A stretch of DNA of 23,963 nucleotides from an uncultured Eubacteriales bacterium (GCA_910580045.1 CAJTXF010000036.1:1-23963), one strand, 5' to 3'; shown: positions 14,649 to 22,721, counted from the first letter of the stretch. Numbers and translations: made by a program. The notes: generated from the sequence alone by a model not told the origin.

Positions 14649-16545
14649 AGGACCAATGGGCGCGGCCTTCGCCAAGAATAGGCCCAAAGCGAAAAATTCC
14701 AGAAAGGTTATCCAGCGGCTGCTCAGCTATATGAGCCTGCCCAACCGCATCCGTATGGCAGTGGTGTTCCTGTGTATTCTCGTCAGCGCCCTGGCCGGGG
14801 TGGCGGGCTCCATGTTCTTGGAAGTCCTGATTGACGACTACATCAGCCCTCTGCTGCTCAGCGATTCTCCTGTGTTCACCGGCCTGCTGCGGGCCATTGG
14901 CACCATGGCGCTTATCTACCTGGCAGGGATTTGTACCACCTTTTTGTACAACTGGCTCATGGTCACTGTGGCCCAAGGAATTTTGAAAGATATTCGGGAC
15001 GACTTGTTTGCCCACATGCAGAAGCTGCCCATTAAGTACTTCGACACCCACACCCATGGCGACATCATGAGCCGGTATACCAATGACACAGACACGCTGC
15101 GGATGCTTATCTCCCAGAGCATCCCTCAAATCTTCAACACAGTGATTACCCTGGTTTCTGTGTTCGCGGCCATGGTCACGACCAGCCTGCCTCTGACTGG
15201 CCTGGTTTTGGTATTGGTGGCAATCATGCTGTTCGTCTCCTCTAAGATTGGGGCCAACAGCGGCAAATACTTTGTCCGCCAGCAGAAGTCTTTGGGCGAA
15301 ATCAATGGATTTATTGAGGAGATGATTACCGGGCAGAAAGTCATCAAGGTATTCTGCCATGAAGAAAAGGCTAAGGAGCAGTTTGAGGTGCTGAACAACA
15401 CCCTGCAGGCTGAGGCATCCCAGGCCAACTCCTTTGCCAATATGATGGGCCCGGTGAACAACAACCTGGGCCACCTCCAATACGCCCTGATTGCTGTTGT
15501 GGGCGGAGCCCTGGCTATCTCCGGGGTGGGCGGGCTGACCCTGGGCGGTATTGCCGCTTTCCTGCAGCTGAGCCGCTCCTTCACCATGCCCATTGGGCAG
15601 ATTTCCCAGCAGTTTAACACCATTGTCATGGCCCTGGCAGGCGCGGAGCGCATCTTCGACCTGATGGATGAGCAGCCTGAGCAGGACGAGGGCTATGTGA
15701 CCCTGGTGAATGCCCGGGAGGAGAATGGCCAGATTGTGGAGAGCACAGAGCGCACCGGCCTGTGGGCCTGGAAGCATCCCCATGGGGACGGCACCGTGAC
15801 GTATACCAAGCTGACCGGCCATGTGGAGCTCCACGAGGTAGACTTTGGGTATACGGAAGAAAAGCTGGTACTTCATGATATTGAAATAGAGGCTGACCCG
15901 GGCAAAAAGATTGCCTTTGTGGGAGCTACCGGCGCGGGCAAGACCACCATCACCAACCTAATCAACCGATTCTATGACATTGCGGATGGCAAGATACGCT
16001 ATGACGGCATCAATATCAACAAGATAAAAAAGCCGGACCTCCGGCGCTCTTTGGGCATTGTGCTCCAGGACACCAACCTGTTCACCGGCACAGTGCGGGA
16101 GAACATCCGGTATGGCAAGCTGAACGCCACTGACGAGGAGGTAGAGGCTGCGGCCAAACTGGCCAATGCCCACAGCTTTATCCGCCGCCTGCCGGACGGG
16201 TATGACACCATGCTTACCGGTGACGGGGGGAGCCTGTCCCAGGGCCAGCGGCAGCTGCTGAGCATTGCCCGGGCCGCTGTGGCGGACCCGCCGGTCATGG
16301 TGCTGGACGAGGCCACCTCCTCCATCGACACCCGTACCGAGCGGCTGGTGCAGCAGGGCATGGACGGCCTGATGCAGGGGCGTACAGTGTTCGTGATAGC
16401 CCACCGCCTGTCCACAGTGCAGAACTCGGACAGCATTCTGGTGCTGGAACTGGGCCGGATTATTGAGCGGGGCACCCACGAGGAACTGATATCCCAGCAT
16501 GGGAAGTACTATCAGCTGTATACAGGGGCGTTTGAGTTGGAGTAG
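14638..16545 (+). CDS. Heterodimeric ABC multidrug-type exporter, catalytic subunit (pair 2)
   Basis: A 635-aa half-transporter with six-helix exporter domain, Walker A GATGAGKT (429-436), altered signature LSQGQRQL (533-540), Walker B MVLDEATSSID with catalytic E558, and switch H589. A hydrophilic insert of about 45 residues (roughly 350-394) with LWAWKHPHGDGTVTYTKL lies between the transmembrane part and the nucleotide-binding domain; I recall this insert from other clostridial exporters of the group. Start ATG 14638 follows AAAGGGG by 9 nt; in-frame ATGs at 14536 and 14629 are worse placed. MITE copy 2 follows the stop by 52 nt. Confidence 0.92.
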   Translation: MPPRGPMGAAFAKNRPKAKNSRKVIQRLLSYMSLPNRIRMAVVFLCILVSALAGVAGSMFLEVLIDDYISPLLLSDSPVFTGLLRAIGTMALIYLAGICTTFLYNWLMVTVAQGILKDIRDDLFAHMQKLPIKYFDTHTHGDIMSRYTNDTDTLRMLISQSIPQIFNTVITLVSVFAAMVTTSLPLTGLVLVLVAIMLFVSSKIGANSGKYFVRQQKSLGEINGFIEEMITGQKVIKVFCHEEKAKEQFEVLNNTLQAEASQANSFANMMGPVNNNLGHLQYALIAVVGGALAISGVGGLTLGGIAAFLQLSRSFTMPIGQISQQFNTIVMALAGAERIFDLMDEQPEQDEGYVTLVNAREENGQIVESTERTGLWAWKHPHGDGTVTYTKLTGHVELHEVDFGYTEEKLVLHDIEIEADPGKKIAFVGATGAGKTTITNLINRFYDIADGKIRYDGININKIKKPDLRRSLGIVLQDTNLFTGTVRENIRYGKLNATDEEVEAAAKLANAHSFIRRLPDGYDTMLTGDGGSLSQGQRQLLSIARAAVADPPVMVLDEATSSIDTRTERLVQQGMDGLMQGRTVFVIAHRLSTVQNSDSILVLELGRIIERGTHEELISQHGKYYQLYTGAFELE

Positions 16546-16597
16546 ACCACATCGCGTGATTATCCAGTCCAACTGGTGATACCTCTTTTGAACTGTG

Positions 16598-16777
16598 TTA
16601 AGGAACCACTGATTAAATCACGCCTGGCGACTTGGCACGCATCTCGCCTGCACTTTTTCCCTCATAGTGCACAGCTTTCGTTTGCCAATCGCCAGATTGG
16701 CTGCACTCAATCTATGCACTCTGACGAAATAATTGACTGCACGATATGCGCACCAGATTTAATCAGTACTTCCTTAA
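16598..16777 (-). mobile_element. MITE-like element, copy 2 (180 bp, inverted relative to copy 1)
   Basis: It runs from TTAAGGAACCAC to GTACTTCCTTAA, is the reverse complement of copy 1 with four substitutions, and has the same terminal repeats (two mismatches here). It lies between the end of exporter pair 2 and the operon's terminator at 16789. Together with copy 1 it bounds a 4,928-bp block (11850-16777). Confidence 0.85.
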
Positions 16778-16788
16778 CTATAAGAAAG

Positions 16789-16837
16789 CGAAAGGGCTTG
16801 GGGTCTGTAAACAGCAGACGCCAAGCCCTTTCGTTTT
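16789..16837 (+). terminator. Intrinsic terminator after exporter pair 2
   Basis: CGAAAGGGCTTGG (16789-16801) pairs with CCAAGCCCTTTCG (16821-16833), with an inner GTCTG/CAGAC stem, then TTTTGCTTT. Strong on the plus strand; on the minus strand the tail CTTTCTTAT is weaker but may also stop the converging glycosyltransferase transcript. Between 16838 and 16917 I see nothing else. Confidence 0.88.
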
Positions 16838-16917
16838 GCTTTCCGGCGATATGTGTTACGGCAAGCTCGAATCCCCATCGAACGCCTAAATGCTTCGCCT
16901 AGTTTGCGTATCCTGTC

Positions 16918-17886
16918 TTACTCCCCCTTTTTGCCGGACTCTTCCCTGTTGCCCTTGCAGGTCTCGGCTACAATATATCGGGGCCTATCCTTGATTTCCT
17001 CATATATCCTGGCCACATAGTATCCAATAATCCCCAGGCATATCATCAGGATGCTTCCAATCAGCAGCTCCAGCAGAATCACTGTGGTGAAGCCCTCCAG
17101 GGCCTGGCCGCTCAGCTTCTGCCACAGGGACCACACCCCCAGGCACACGGAGCAGAAAAACACTGCCATCCCCAGCAGGGTCACAATTTGCAGGGGGACT
17201 GACGAGAAGGCTGTCACACTCTGGATGGCGTACTTTACCAGGCTCCATACCGAGAAGCGGGACTTGCCCTCAAACCGGGGCTGGACCTCAAACTCCACCT
17301 GCGCTGTCCGGAAGCCTATCCAGGAGGAGAGGGCCCGGAAAAAGGAGTTCTTCTCCCGCATGGCCAGCAGCAAATCCACGGCCCGCCGGTCCAGCAGCTT
17401 AAAGTCCGAGGCCTTGGACATATCAATGCCTGTGGCCTTGCTGATGATAGCGTAAAAGCGCCCAGCGGCGAAGGTGTGCAGGGGGTTCTCCTTGCCCCGG
17501 CTGATTTTAATCCCCTCCACCACCTGATAGCCCTGCTGCCACAGGCAGTACATCTCACAGAGCTTTTCCGGCGGATGCTGCAAATCACAGTCCATCACAG
17601 CCACACAGGCTCCCTCGGCCTGGGCCAGGCCCGCGAAAATGGCAGCTTCCTTGCCGAAGTTCCGGGAGAACCGCACGCCCCGCACCTGGGGCCATTGCCG
17701 GGCCGCTGCCTCCACTGCCCCCCAGGTCTTGTCCCGAGAGCCGTCGTCAATAAATATCAGTTCAAAGGGGATGTCCGCAGCCCTCAGCACCTGGCTGATG
17801 GTCTTGGCAGCCTGGGGGACAGAGCCTTCCTCATTATAGGCGGGCAGAACAACGGACAGCAGGCCCCTCTCGTGTTCCTGTTCCAT
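16918..17886 (-). CDS. GtrB-like glycosyltransferase family 2, polyprenyl-phosphate sugar transferase
   Basis: A 322-aa enzyme with a cytoplasmic GT-A domain followed by two C-terminal transmembrane helices (about 230-255 and 265-290). LSVVLPAYNEEGSV begins the fold, FIDDGSRDKTW binds the nucleotide sugar, and VMDCDLQHPPE carries the metal-binding acidic motif. GtrB/DPM1-type enzymes move a hexose from UDP or GDP onto undecaprenyl phosphate. The upstream, co-transcribed membrane glucosyltransferase would use that product outside the membrane. I chose ATG 17886 because AGGAG lies 6 nt before it; ATG 17892, overlapping the upstream TGA, is an alternative. No GtrA-type flippase is adjacent. Confidence 0.9.
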   Translation of the reverse strand: MEQEHERGLLSVVLPAYNEEGSVPQAAKTISQVLRAADIPFELIFIDDGSRDKTWGAVEAAARQWPQVRGVRFSRNFGKEAAIFAGLAQAEGACVAVMDCDLQHPPEKLCEMYCLWQQGYQVVEGIKISRGKENPLHTFAAGRFYAIISKATGIDMSKASDFKLLDRRAVDLLLAMREKNSFFRALSSWIGFRTAQVEFEVQPRFEGKSRFSVWSLVKYAIQSVTAFSSVPLQIVTLLGMAVFFCSVCLGVWSLWQKLSGQALEGFTTVILLELLIGSILMICLGIIGYYVARIYEEIKDRPRYIVAETCKGNREESGKKGE

Positions 17887-17888
17887 GG

Positions 17889-19490
17889 TCATCTCCTGTT
17901 CTCATAGGCAATCTCATAATCCGCCTTGGGGGTATATTCCTCTGCCATGCGCACCACAATGCGGCCGTCCAGCACCTGTACGCTGCCCGGCGCCGGGTAC
18001 AGAGGCATGGCCTGGAATTCCGGCGAATCGGATACAGCCTGCATGACTTCCTCAGAGGGCTCGGCAATGGGCATGTTCAGCCAGTCCTGGAAGTAGTAGT
18101 AAATATGCTTGTTCCGGCTAAGGACCGAGCCGCTGGGCACGCTGTAGTGCCGCACCTGCTGATAGCTCTCAATCTCGCTGACTCCCTGGGCCCGGCTGGC
18201 AGGCCCGATGATGGCCACCTCCATGCCAGGCTCATAGCCCTCGCAGGCCTCAATGCGGGCCAGCAGGCGGGTGGCTGTACTCTCTGTGGCCCGGTGGGCC
18301 TGGCCAGCGGCAGTGTAAATCAGGTTGTTGGTGTTCAGGCAGAACACCAGGAACAGGCCTGTCCAGGCCAAAATCACCCCAGGCAGCCGCCTGGGCAGTG
18401 CCCGGAACTGCATGGGCCCGTCCAGCATCTGTATCAGCATCAGCGCCGCCATATACACCAGCACAAAGGCATAACGCATCATAGGCGTGGGCTCAGAATA
18501 GGGGCTGAGTATCTGATTAAAGTCCATGCCCACAGGCAGAAGGAGGACCATTGCCAAAGCCCCTGCAATCCGCCATATCTGTTCGTACATCTTCTGAAAG
18601 CCCAGCCGCAGGAAAAGGCACAGGGGAGCCAGCACCAGCAGAGCCAAGTCCAACAGCACCATCCAGTGATTGGCAAAGCCTCCAGGGCAGTCTGGGGTGA
18701 AGAAGAAGAGAACGCACTGCACATAGGTGGAGGTAATCATCCAGGGCAGCCGTCCAATGGGATACCCTGAGCTGGCAGCGTCCATGCCCAGATAGGAGAG
18801 CAGTTCCAGGTCCTTTACCCTGAGGAAGACCATCAGAATCAGGTAGTAGAGCAGGGCCCCCAGGGCCAGATGGAAGACAAGCCGCAGGCCCAGCCAGAGG
18901 GTGGATTTCCACTGCTTCTCCGGCTCCAGAAAAGCCCGGAACACCACCAGCAGGGACAGCGTAACCGCCACGGAGGCATATGCCTGATAGGTACCCATGG
19001 ACAGAGCCAGGGCGCAGGCCCCGGCAATCCAGCCGAACTTCCATTTTGCGGTCAGCCAGACCCCCAGCACAGCCAGAAAGATGGCCACGCAGTAGTCCGA
19101 GGCAGTGAACATATAGAGGAAAGTGTAGCCTAGTGAGGGGAACGCGGCCAGCAGAGCCCCGGCAGCCCCGGCCAGCACCCTGCTCTCAAATCCCAGAAGC
19201 GGGGCCATAAACCCAGCAGCCAGGCTCAGGAAGAGCATGGCCAGCAGGCCGATAGCCATGGGCATCTGGGTAAAGCCATTGAGGGCAGAGACATAATGCA
19301 GAAACCAGCGGCCGGAAATGGTCATCTGCTGGGTGTCATAAACCCGGCTGAGCCCGTCAGAGTTGGGGATAAGATTGGTAAAGGCGTAGAGATGGACAAG
19401 GCAGCCAGTGAGAAAGCAGGAGAAAAAGGCGGCGCGGGAGGGGGCGGGAATCCGCTTCCAAAGGGCGCCAATCCGGTTGTCAATGGTCAT
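17889..19490 (-). CDS. GtrII-family (GtrC-like) membrane glucosyltransferase
   Basis: A 533-aa polytopic membrane protein with about ten hydrophobic helices up to residue 400, then a soluble tail of about 110 residues. The N-terminal HLYAFTNLIPNSDGLSRVYD region followed by SGRWFLHYV is characteristic of the GtrII glucosyltransferase family (PF14264), with the Asp in NSDG as likely catalytic acid. It would transfer a sugar from a lipid carrier to a cell-surface polymer such as a teichoic acid or polysaccharide. AAGGAGG about 8 nt before ATG 19490 decides the start; the longer in-frame extension to 19598 lacks one. It overlaps the GtrB-like gene end to start. The acceptor is unknown. Confidence 0.82.
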   Translation of the reverse strand: MTIDNRIGALWKRIPAPSRAAFFSCFLTGCLVHLYAFTNLIPNSDGLSRVYDTQQMTISGRWFLHYVSALNGFTQMPMAIGLLAMLFLSLAAGFMAPLLGFESRVLAGAAGALLAAFPSLGYTFLYMFTASDYCVAIFLAVLGVWLTAKWKFGWIAGACALALSMGTYQAYASVAVTLSLLVVFRAFLEPEKQWKSTLWLGLRLVFHLALGALLYYLILMVFLRVKDLELLSYLGMDAASSGYPIGRLPWMITSTYVQCVLFFFTPDCPGGFANHWMVLLDLALLVLAPLCLFLRLGFQKMYEQIWRIAGALAMVLLLPVGMDFNQILSPYSEPTPMMRYAFVLVYMAALMLIQMLDGPMQFRALPRRLPGVILAWTGLFLVFCLNTNNLIYTAAGQAHRATESTATRLLARIEACEGYEPGMEVAIIGPASRAQGVSEIESYQQVRHYSVPSGSVLSRNKHIYYYFQDWLNMPIAEPSEEVMQAVSDSPEFQAMPLYPAPGSVQVLDGRIVVRMAEEYTPKADYEIAYENRR

Positions 19491-19617
19491 GAGGAGGCCT
19501 CCTTGATGGTGGGTAAGTTTCAAACGCGGGTGCAAAACGCGCAATCCAGGGGCAGGCCCTGGACAGCGCTCAACATCTAAAAGCAGCTTCACAGTCATGA
19601 AATGTCCTATGATTTAT

Positions 19618-19646
19618 AGTATAGCATAAAGAGCTGGGAATTTCAA
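19618..19646 (-). promoter_or_regulatory. Sigma-A-like promoter of the gtr-like operon
   Basis: Minus strand TTGAAA (19641-19646), 17-bp spacer, TATACT (19618-19623). It overlaps the last codons of the anti-sigma gene, giving the two glycosyltransferase genes their own start with a leader of about 120 nt. Confidence 0.75.
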
Positions 19647-20452
19647 CCAAGCCGCTCCCACTCCTCGGAAAGCTCCTCGCCGCTCACCTGCTTCACATAT
19701 CCGCTGGTGGTGTTTATCACAAATCCCACCTGCTGGGGATACGCTTCCGCGTTTTCCTCCTCAGCCCCAACTTGGCCTGGGATAAGCTGGAAGCGCAGGA
19801 CAAGCTGCTCATTACCAGCATCTTCAAAGGACTTCTCTCCCACAAAGGTCAGCTTCAGGGTGCTCTCCTCCTCTGTGTCCCCTTCGGTGCTCCTTGCCAC
19901 ACAGTACAGCTCGTTGCCTTTGCACCGGACCTCTGCCATATAGAGGGAGGGGGAGAGGCCGTGAAATTTTACGCCCACTGTTAAGCTGTTTTCTGACGGG
20001 AGGCAGGACACCACCTGCATGGACAGCTCCTCTGATTGGGGGACATCCTCCTGGGAAGCAGGGGAGGGGGAGACAGCCTCCACCCCTGGATGGGAGATTT
20101 CCTCGCCCGCGCTGTGGGCCCGGGTGCCAACCCCCAGGCTGTGCATCAGCCAGCTGCCCCAATATATCCCGCAGCTGAGCACCAGGCAGGCCGCAATAGC
20201 CCCGCCCAGCCAGCTGGCCCAGCGGTGCTTGACCTGCTCCAAAGGCACTTCTATCAGTTTTCCTTGGTTTTTCTCCCGATGGAGGAAAGCCAGGGGGCCC
20301 TTGGGCTCTTCTGGGGCGGCAGGGGCAGCGGGCTCCAGCCCCAGCTTTTTCAGAGTCATGGCAAACAGAGCGTCCTCGTCCGTCTCCACGGGTGTGACGC
20401 TGCGCAGCTCATCGGGAAAGGCTTTGGCAACCAGCTTGTCAATCCGGCTCAT
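19643..20452 (-). CDS. Probable anti-sigma factor, single-pass membrane protein
   Basis: A 269-aa protein with a cytoplasmic N-terminal part (1-78), one transmembrane helix (about 79-103, AAC-LVLSCGIY type) and an extracytoplasmic domain of about 165 residues rich in beta-forming sequence. There is no clear zinc-binding ZAS motif (HxxxCxxC), so the sigma-binding part is unassigned. The call rests on position: the ATG overlaps the sigma factor's TGA in an ATGA, the usual sigma/anti-sigma arrangement. The outer domain would sense an envelope signal and release the sigma factor, probably by regulated proteolysis. No cysteine pairs or known sensor fold are seen outside. Confidence 0.7.
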   Translation of the reverse strand: MSRIDKLVAKAFPDELRSVTPVETDEDALFAMTLKKLGLEPAAPAAPEEPKGPLAFLHREKNQGKLIEVPLEQVKHRWASWLGGAIAACLVLSCGIYWGSWLMHSLGVGTRAHSAGEEISHPGVEAVSPSPASQEDVPQSEELSMQVVSCLPSENSLTVGVKFHGLSPSLYMAEVRCKGNELYCVARSTEGDTEEESTLKLTFVGEKSFEDAGNEQLVLRFQLIPGQVGAEEENAEAYPQQVGFVINTTSGYVKQVSGEELSEEWERLG

Positions 20453-20988
20453 AGCAGACAGTCCTCCTTCAGCAAAATTTTCCGCAGCTTCTCTCTTCCC
20501 CTTGCCAGGCGGCTCTTCACGGCCGACTGGTTTTTCTGCATGTCCTCCGCAATCTGGGCCACGGTCTGCCGCCAGTAGTAGTGGCGGAGGAAAATCTCTC
20601 TGTCCACTGGCTCCAGACTGTCCACAGCGCCCCGCACCAGCATCACCTGGTCTTGGCGCATAGGCGCGTCCTGCGGCCCGGCGCTGATTAAGTTCTCCTC
20701 CAAAGGGGGCTCCTGTTTCAGGGTGTCCCGCCGTTTCAGCGCGGCGTTGCGGGCCACCACGGCCAGCCAGTATTTCAAATCACTGTCGTCACGCAGCTTT
20801 TCCGCGTTCTGCCACAGGGCCACAAACGCGTCCGAAGTCAGCTCCTCCACATCCTGAGGGGTACCCAGAGGGCCGAGAGATTTCTGAATAACAGCGGCCA
20901 CATAACCAGAGAACTGACGGATAGCCTGACGCAGGGCGGCCTGGTCTTTCAGGCGGATACGGGAGAGGAGGGTATAATCTATGCTCAT
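20449..20988 (-). CDS. ECF-type RNA polymerase sigma factor
   Basis: A 179-aa sigma factor with only regions 2 and 4. Region 2 (about 28-88) contains DVEELTSDAFVALWQNAEKL and LKYWLAVVARNAALKRRD. Region 4 (about 125-173) contains LEPVDREIFLRHYYWRQTVAQIAEDM followed by the helix-turn-helix NQSAVKSRLARGREKLRK. Such factors direct transcription of stress or envelope regulons. It is followed, with a 4-base overlap, by the likely anti-sigma gene. A GAGAGG site precedes the ATG. A possible ECF-type autoregulated promoter lies at 21029-21055. Targets outside its own operon cannot be named. Confidence 0.92.
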   Translation of the reverse strand: MSIDYTLLSRIRLKDQAALRQAIRQFSGYVAAVIQKSLGPLGTPQDVEELTSDAFVALWQNAEKLRDDSDLKYWLAVVARNAALKRRDTLKQEPPLEENLISAGPQDAPMRQDQVMLVRGAVDSLEPVDREIFLRHYYWRQTVAQIAEDMQKNQSAVKSRLARGREKLRKILLKEDCLL

Positions 20989-21028
20989 AGGAAACGCCTC
21001 TCTTTCAAATAGTCCTCTATATATAAAG

Positions 21029-21055
21029 AATCCGAAAAAGGGAGATTTGGTTGCA
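21029..21055 (-). promoter_or_regulatory. Possible ECF-type promoter of the sigma operon
   Basis: Minus strand TGCAAC (21050-21055), 15-bp spacer, CGGATT (21029-21034). AAC-type -35 and CG-type -10 boxes fit ECF promoters, though the spacer is slightly short. A-rich tracts just upstream (21063-21086) look like an UP element. Confidence 0.4.
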
Positions 21056-21062
21056 GGGTTTG

Positions 21063-21086
21063 GAAAATTTTTTTGAAAATTTTTTT
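21063..21086. repeat. Tandem 12-bp A/T-tract repeat
   Basis: GAAAATTTTTTT occurs twice in direct succession (21063-21074, 21075-21086). Phased A-tracts bend DNA, and lie upstream of the sigma operon promoter on the minus strand. Confidence 0.75.
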
Positions 21087-21184
21087 GAAGGGGGAAAACC
21101 CCAAGGTCTCGCGGCCTTCCCTATGGGCGCTGATTCGGCCGCCCTCCCGCTGTGCTCTGCGAAAGCGTCTGCCGGCCTGGCGCT
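21087..21184. other. GC-rich structured intergenic segment, possible ncRNA or dispersed repeat
   Basis: The segment between the NYN gene stop and the A/T tracts holds a GGGG-AAAA-CCCC hairpin (about 21091-21102) and GCGGCC (21111-21116), which pairs with GGCCGC (21138-21143) around a loop with its own CCC/GGG pairing. It then has a TGCGAAAGCG-like short hairpin (about 21159-21168). No frame codes convincingly. I cannot tell whether it is a transcribed RNA, an extended terminator for the NYN gene, or a repeat. Confidence 0.4.
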
Positions 21185-22645
21185 CTATCTTTTCAGCTCT
21201 ATACGCACATTGCCTTCTTCGTCAATGGCCAGCCCCATGCCCTTAATATGCTTGTCGTAAAACTGCCTTCTCTCTGAGGTGGTCATACTCACCCGGGTGG
21301 AGCGGAGCGCTTCATCCAGCATCTCGTTTACGTTCAGCTGCACCGCGTGGTCCAAGTACCGGTACAGCTCTTTGAACAGGGCGCTCATCATAATATCCCC
21401 GGAGTTGGCTGAGTAAAAATCGTCAATATAGCAGTAAAATATCCCGGACTCTACCAGCGTCCGCTTCATGTCCGGGCCGCATTTGTCCCGCTCTACCATC
21501 ACCAAAAACCGGGCGTCCGGCAGAGAGGAGATCAGCCCCCAATAGTCTGAGTCGCTGGACACAATGATGAACGAGTCTACCTGGTTCTGATAATGCTCTT
21601 GGCAGGCCCGGGCTGTCAGCCGGATGTCTACCAGAGACTTGTTCTCCTTCACCCGCTCAATCAGGATATGCTCTACCGGCACCCGGGTATATCGCTCCAA
21701 AATCTCCCAGGCTGAGGCAGTGTGCACATCGTCAAATAAAATAATCTGGGAAATCTTCGAGGTGTACTGATAGTCCAGGTTCTGGAATGTGGCACACAGT
21801 TTGTAGGGGTCTGAGTTCTCGCAGTCCACCACCACAGCGGCCTTTTCGCTGTCCTCAATAAAATCATAGATGTTTCCTTTTATATAACCGCTCACGTCCG
21901 AGACCTTGCTCAGCTCCTCAAACACATCGTCATGCCAGCTGTACAGCAGCTGGGCAAATTTCTTGTCTGTATAGAGGATGTTTCCCACATTGGCGGGGTT
22001 CCAGTTGATGTACATCTGATAGGGATAGGCTTTCCTGTTGGCGTAGTAGACCTCCGCGGCCTCTTTTGTGCCCTCCTCGCTCAAGCCGCCTGGCATAAGG
22101 AACAGCTCTTTGATATACTGCCAGTTCACCCAGATGGGAAACAGATTCCGGCAGTTGTTAATGCGGTCAGAGATGAGCCGGTTGATTTCAATGACATGAT
22201 GGCCCAGCTTTGTGCTGGAGCGCTTGACAAAGCTGGCGCCATCCTCGCTCAGCTGACGCAGGCTCTCGCTGGGGACCAGCTCCGGCATAGAGTAGAGGGT
22301 GCGGAAGTCCATGCGCATGGCCTCGTTGATGGCCTTGAAGTTCCGCTCAATGGCAGTGCGCAGAATGCAGAGATGCCGGATAATGCGGGCGGCCTTGTCC
22401 AGCTCCAGGCGCCGGAACACCTCCATTTTTGGGGGCTCGTTTTCGTTCTCGAAAATGCGGCGGGGTACGCCGATAAGATAAGCCACCTTAGAGATAAGCT
22501 CAAAGGTGTCCCCATAATTCCAGGCAGCCTCACCGCTGAGCTTTTCCGGTGTGCTGGACGCTTCGGAAAGGCTGGGCGTGCAGGGGGTATCCAGCGTGTC
22601 GGACGTGGGGGGAGTATCGGTTATATTTTGCGTATAAGTATTCAC
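21185..22645 (-). CDS. NYN-domain protein (PIN-like putative ribonuclease) with unrecognised N-terminal region
   Basis: A 486-aa soluble protein. Residues 268-410 form a NYN domain: AVVVDCEN (D274, E276, N277), KSLVDIRLTA (D340) and FIIVSSDSDYWG (D365, D367), placing the acidic residues expected for metal-dependent PIN-type RNA cleavage. Residues 1-40 are Thr/Ser/Pro-rich and look disordered. Residues 41-267 are mostly helical, with no family I recognise; a C-terminal helical tail follows 410. The start is GTG (22645) with AAGGAG 6 nt upstream. NYN proteins act in RNA processing or decay, sometimes in defence; the target is unknown. It is monocistronic from the promoter at 22693-22721. Confidence 0.82.
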   Translation of the reverse strand: MNTYTQNITDTPPTSDTLDTPCTPSLSEASSTPEKLSGEAAWNYGDTFELISKVAYLIGVPRRIFENENEPPKMEVFRRLELDKAARIIRHLCILRTAIERNFKAINEAMRMDFRTLYSMPELVPSESLRQLSEDGASFVKRSSTKLGHHVIEINRLISDRINNCRNLFPIWVNWQYIKELFLMPGGLSEEGTKEAAEVYYANRKAYPYQMYINWNPANVGNILYTDKKFAQLLYSWHDDVFEELSKVSDVSGYIKGNIYDFIEDSEKAAVVVDCENSDPYKLCATFQNLDYQYTSKISQIILFDDVHTASAWEILERYTRVPVEHILIERVKENKSLVDIRLTARACQEHYQNQVDSFIIVSSDSDYWGLISSLPDARFLVMVERDKCGPDMKRTLVESGIFYCYIDDFYSANSGDIMMSALFKELYRYLDHAVQLNVNEMLDEALRSTRVSMTTSERRQFYDKHIKGMGLAIDEEGNVRIELKR

Positions 22646-22692
22646 GTTTTTCTCCTTGCGGCAATTGGTTGGATATAGTGATTCTTATTTCA

Positions 22693-22721
22693 ATTTTACC
22701 ACAAGATGCGTAGATTGGCAA
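22693..22721 (-). promoter_or_regulatory. Promoter of the NYN-domain gene
   Basis: Minus strand TTGCCA (22716-22721), 17-bp spacer, TAAAAT (22693-22698), about 40 nt before the GTG start. Confidence 0.75.

Noticed and set aside
12987..14687. Long open frame (566 codons) on the minus strand opposite exporter pair 2
   Set aside because: It mirrors a clear ABC gene, is full of His/Gly/Gln runs typical of antisense reading in GC-rich DNA, and has no domain or ribosome binding site. The same applies to 10738-11913, 14578-15876 and 333-1520 on the minus strand.
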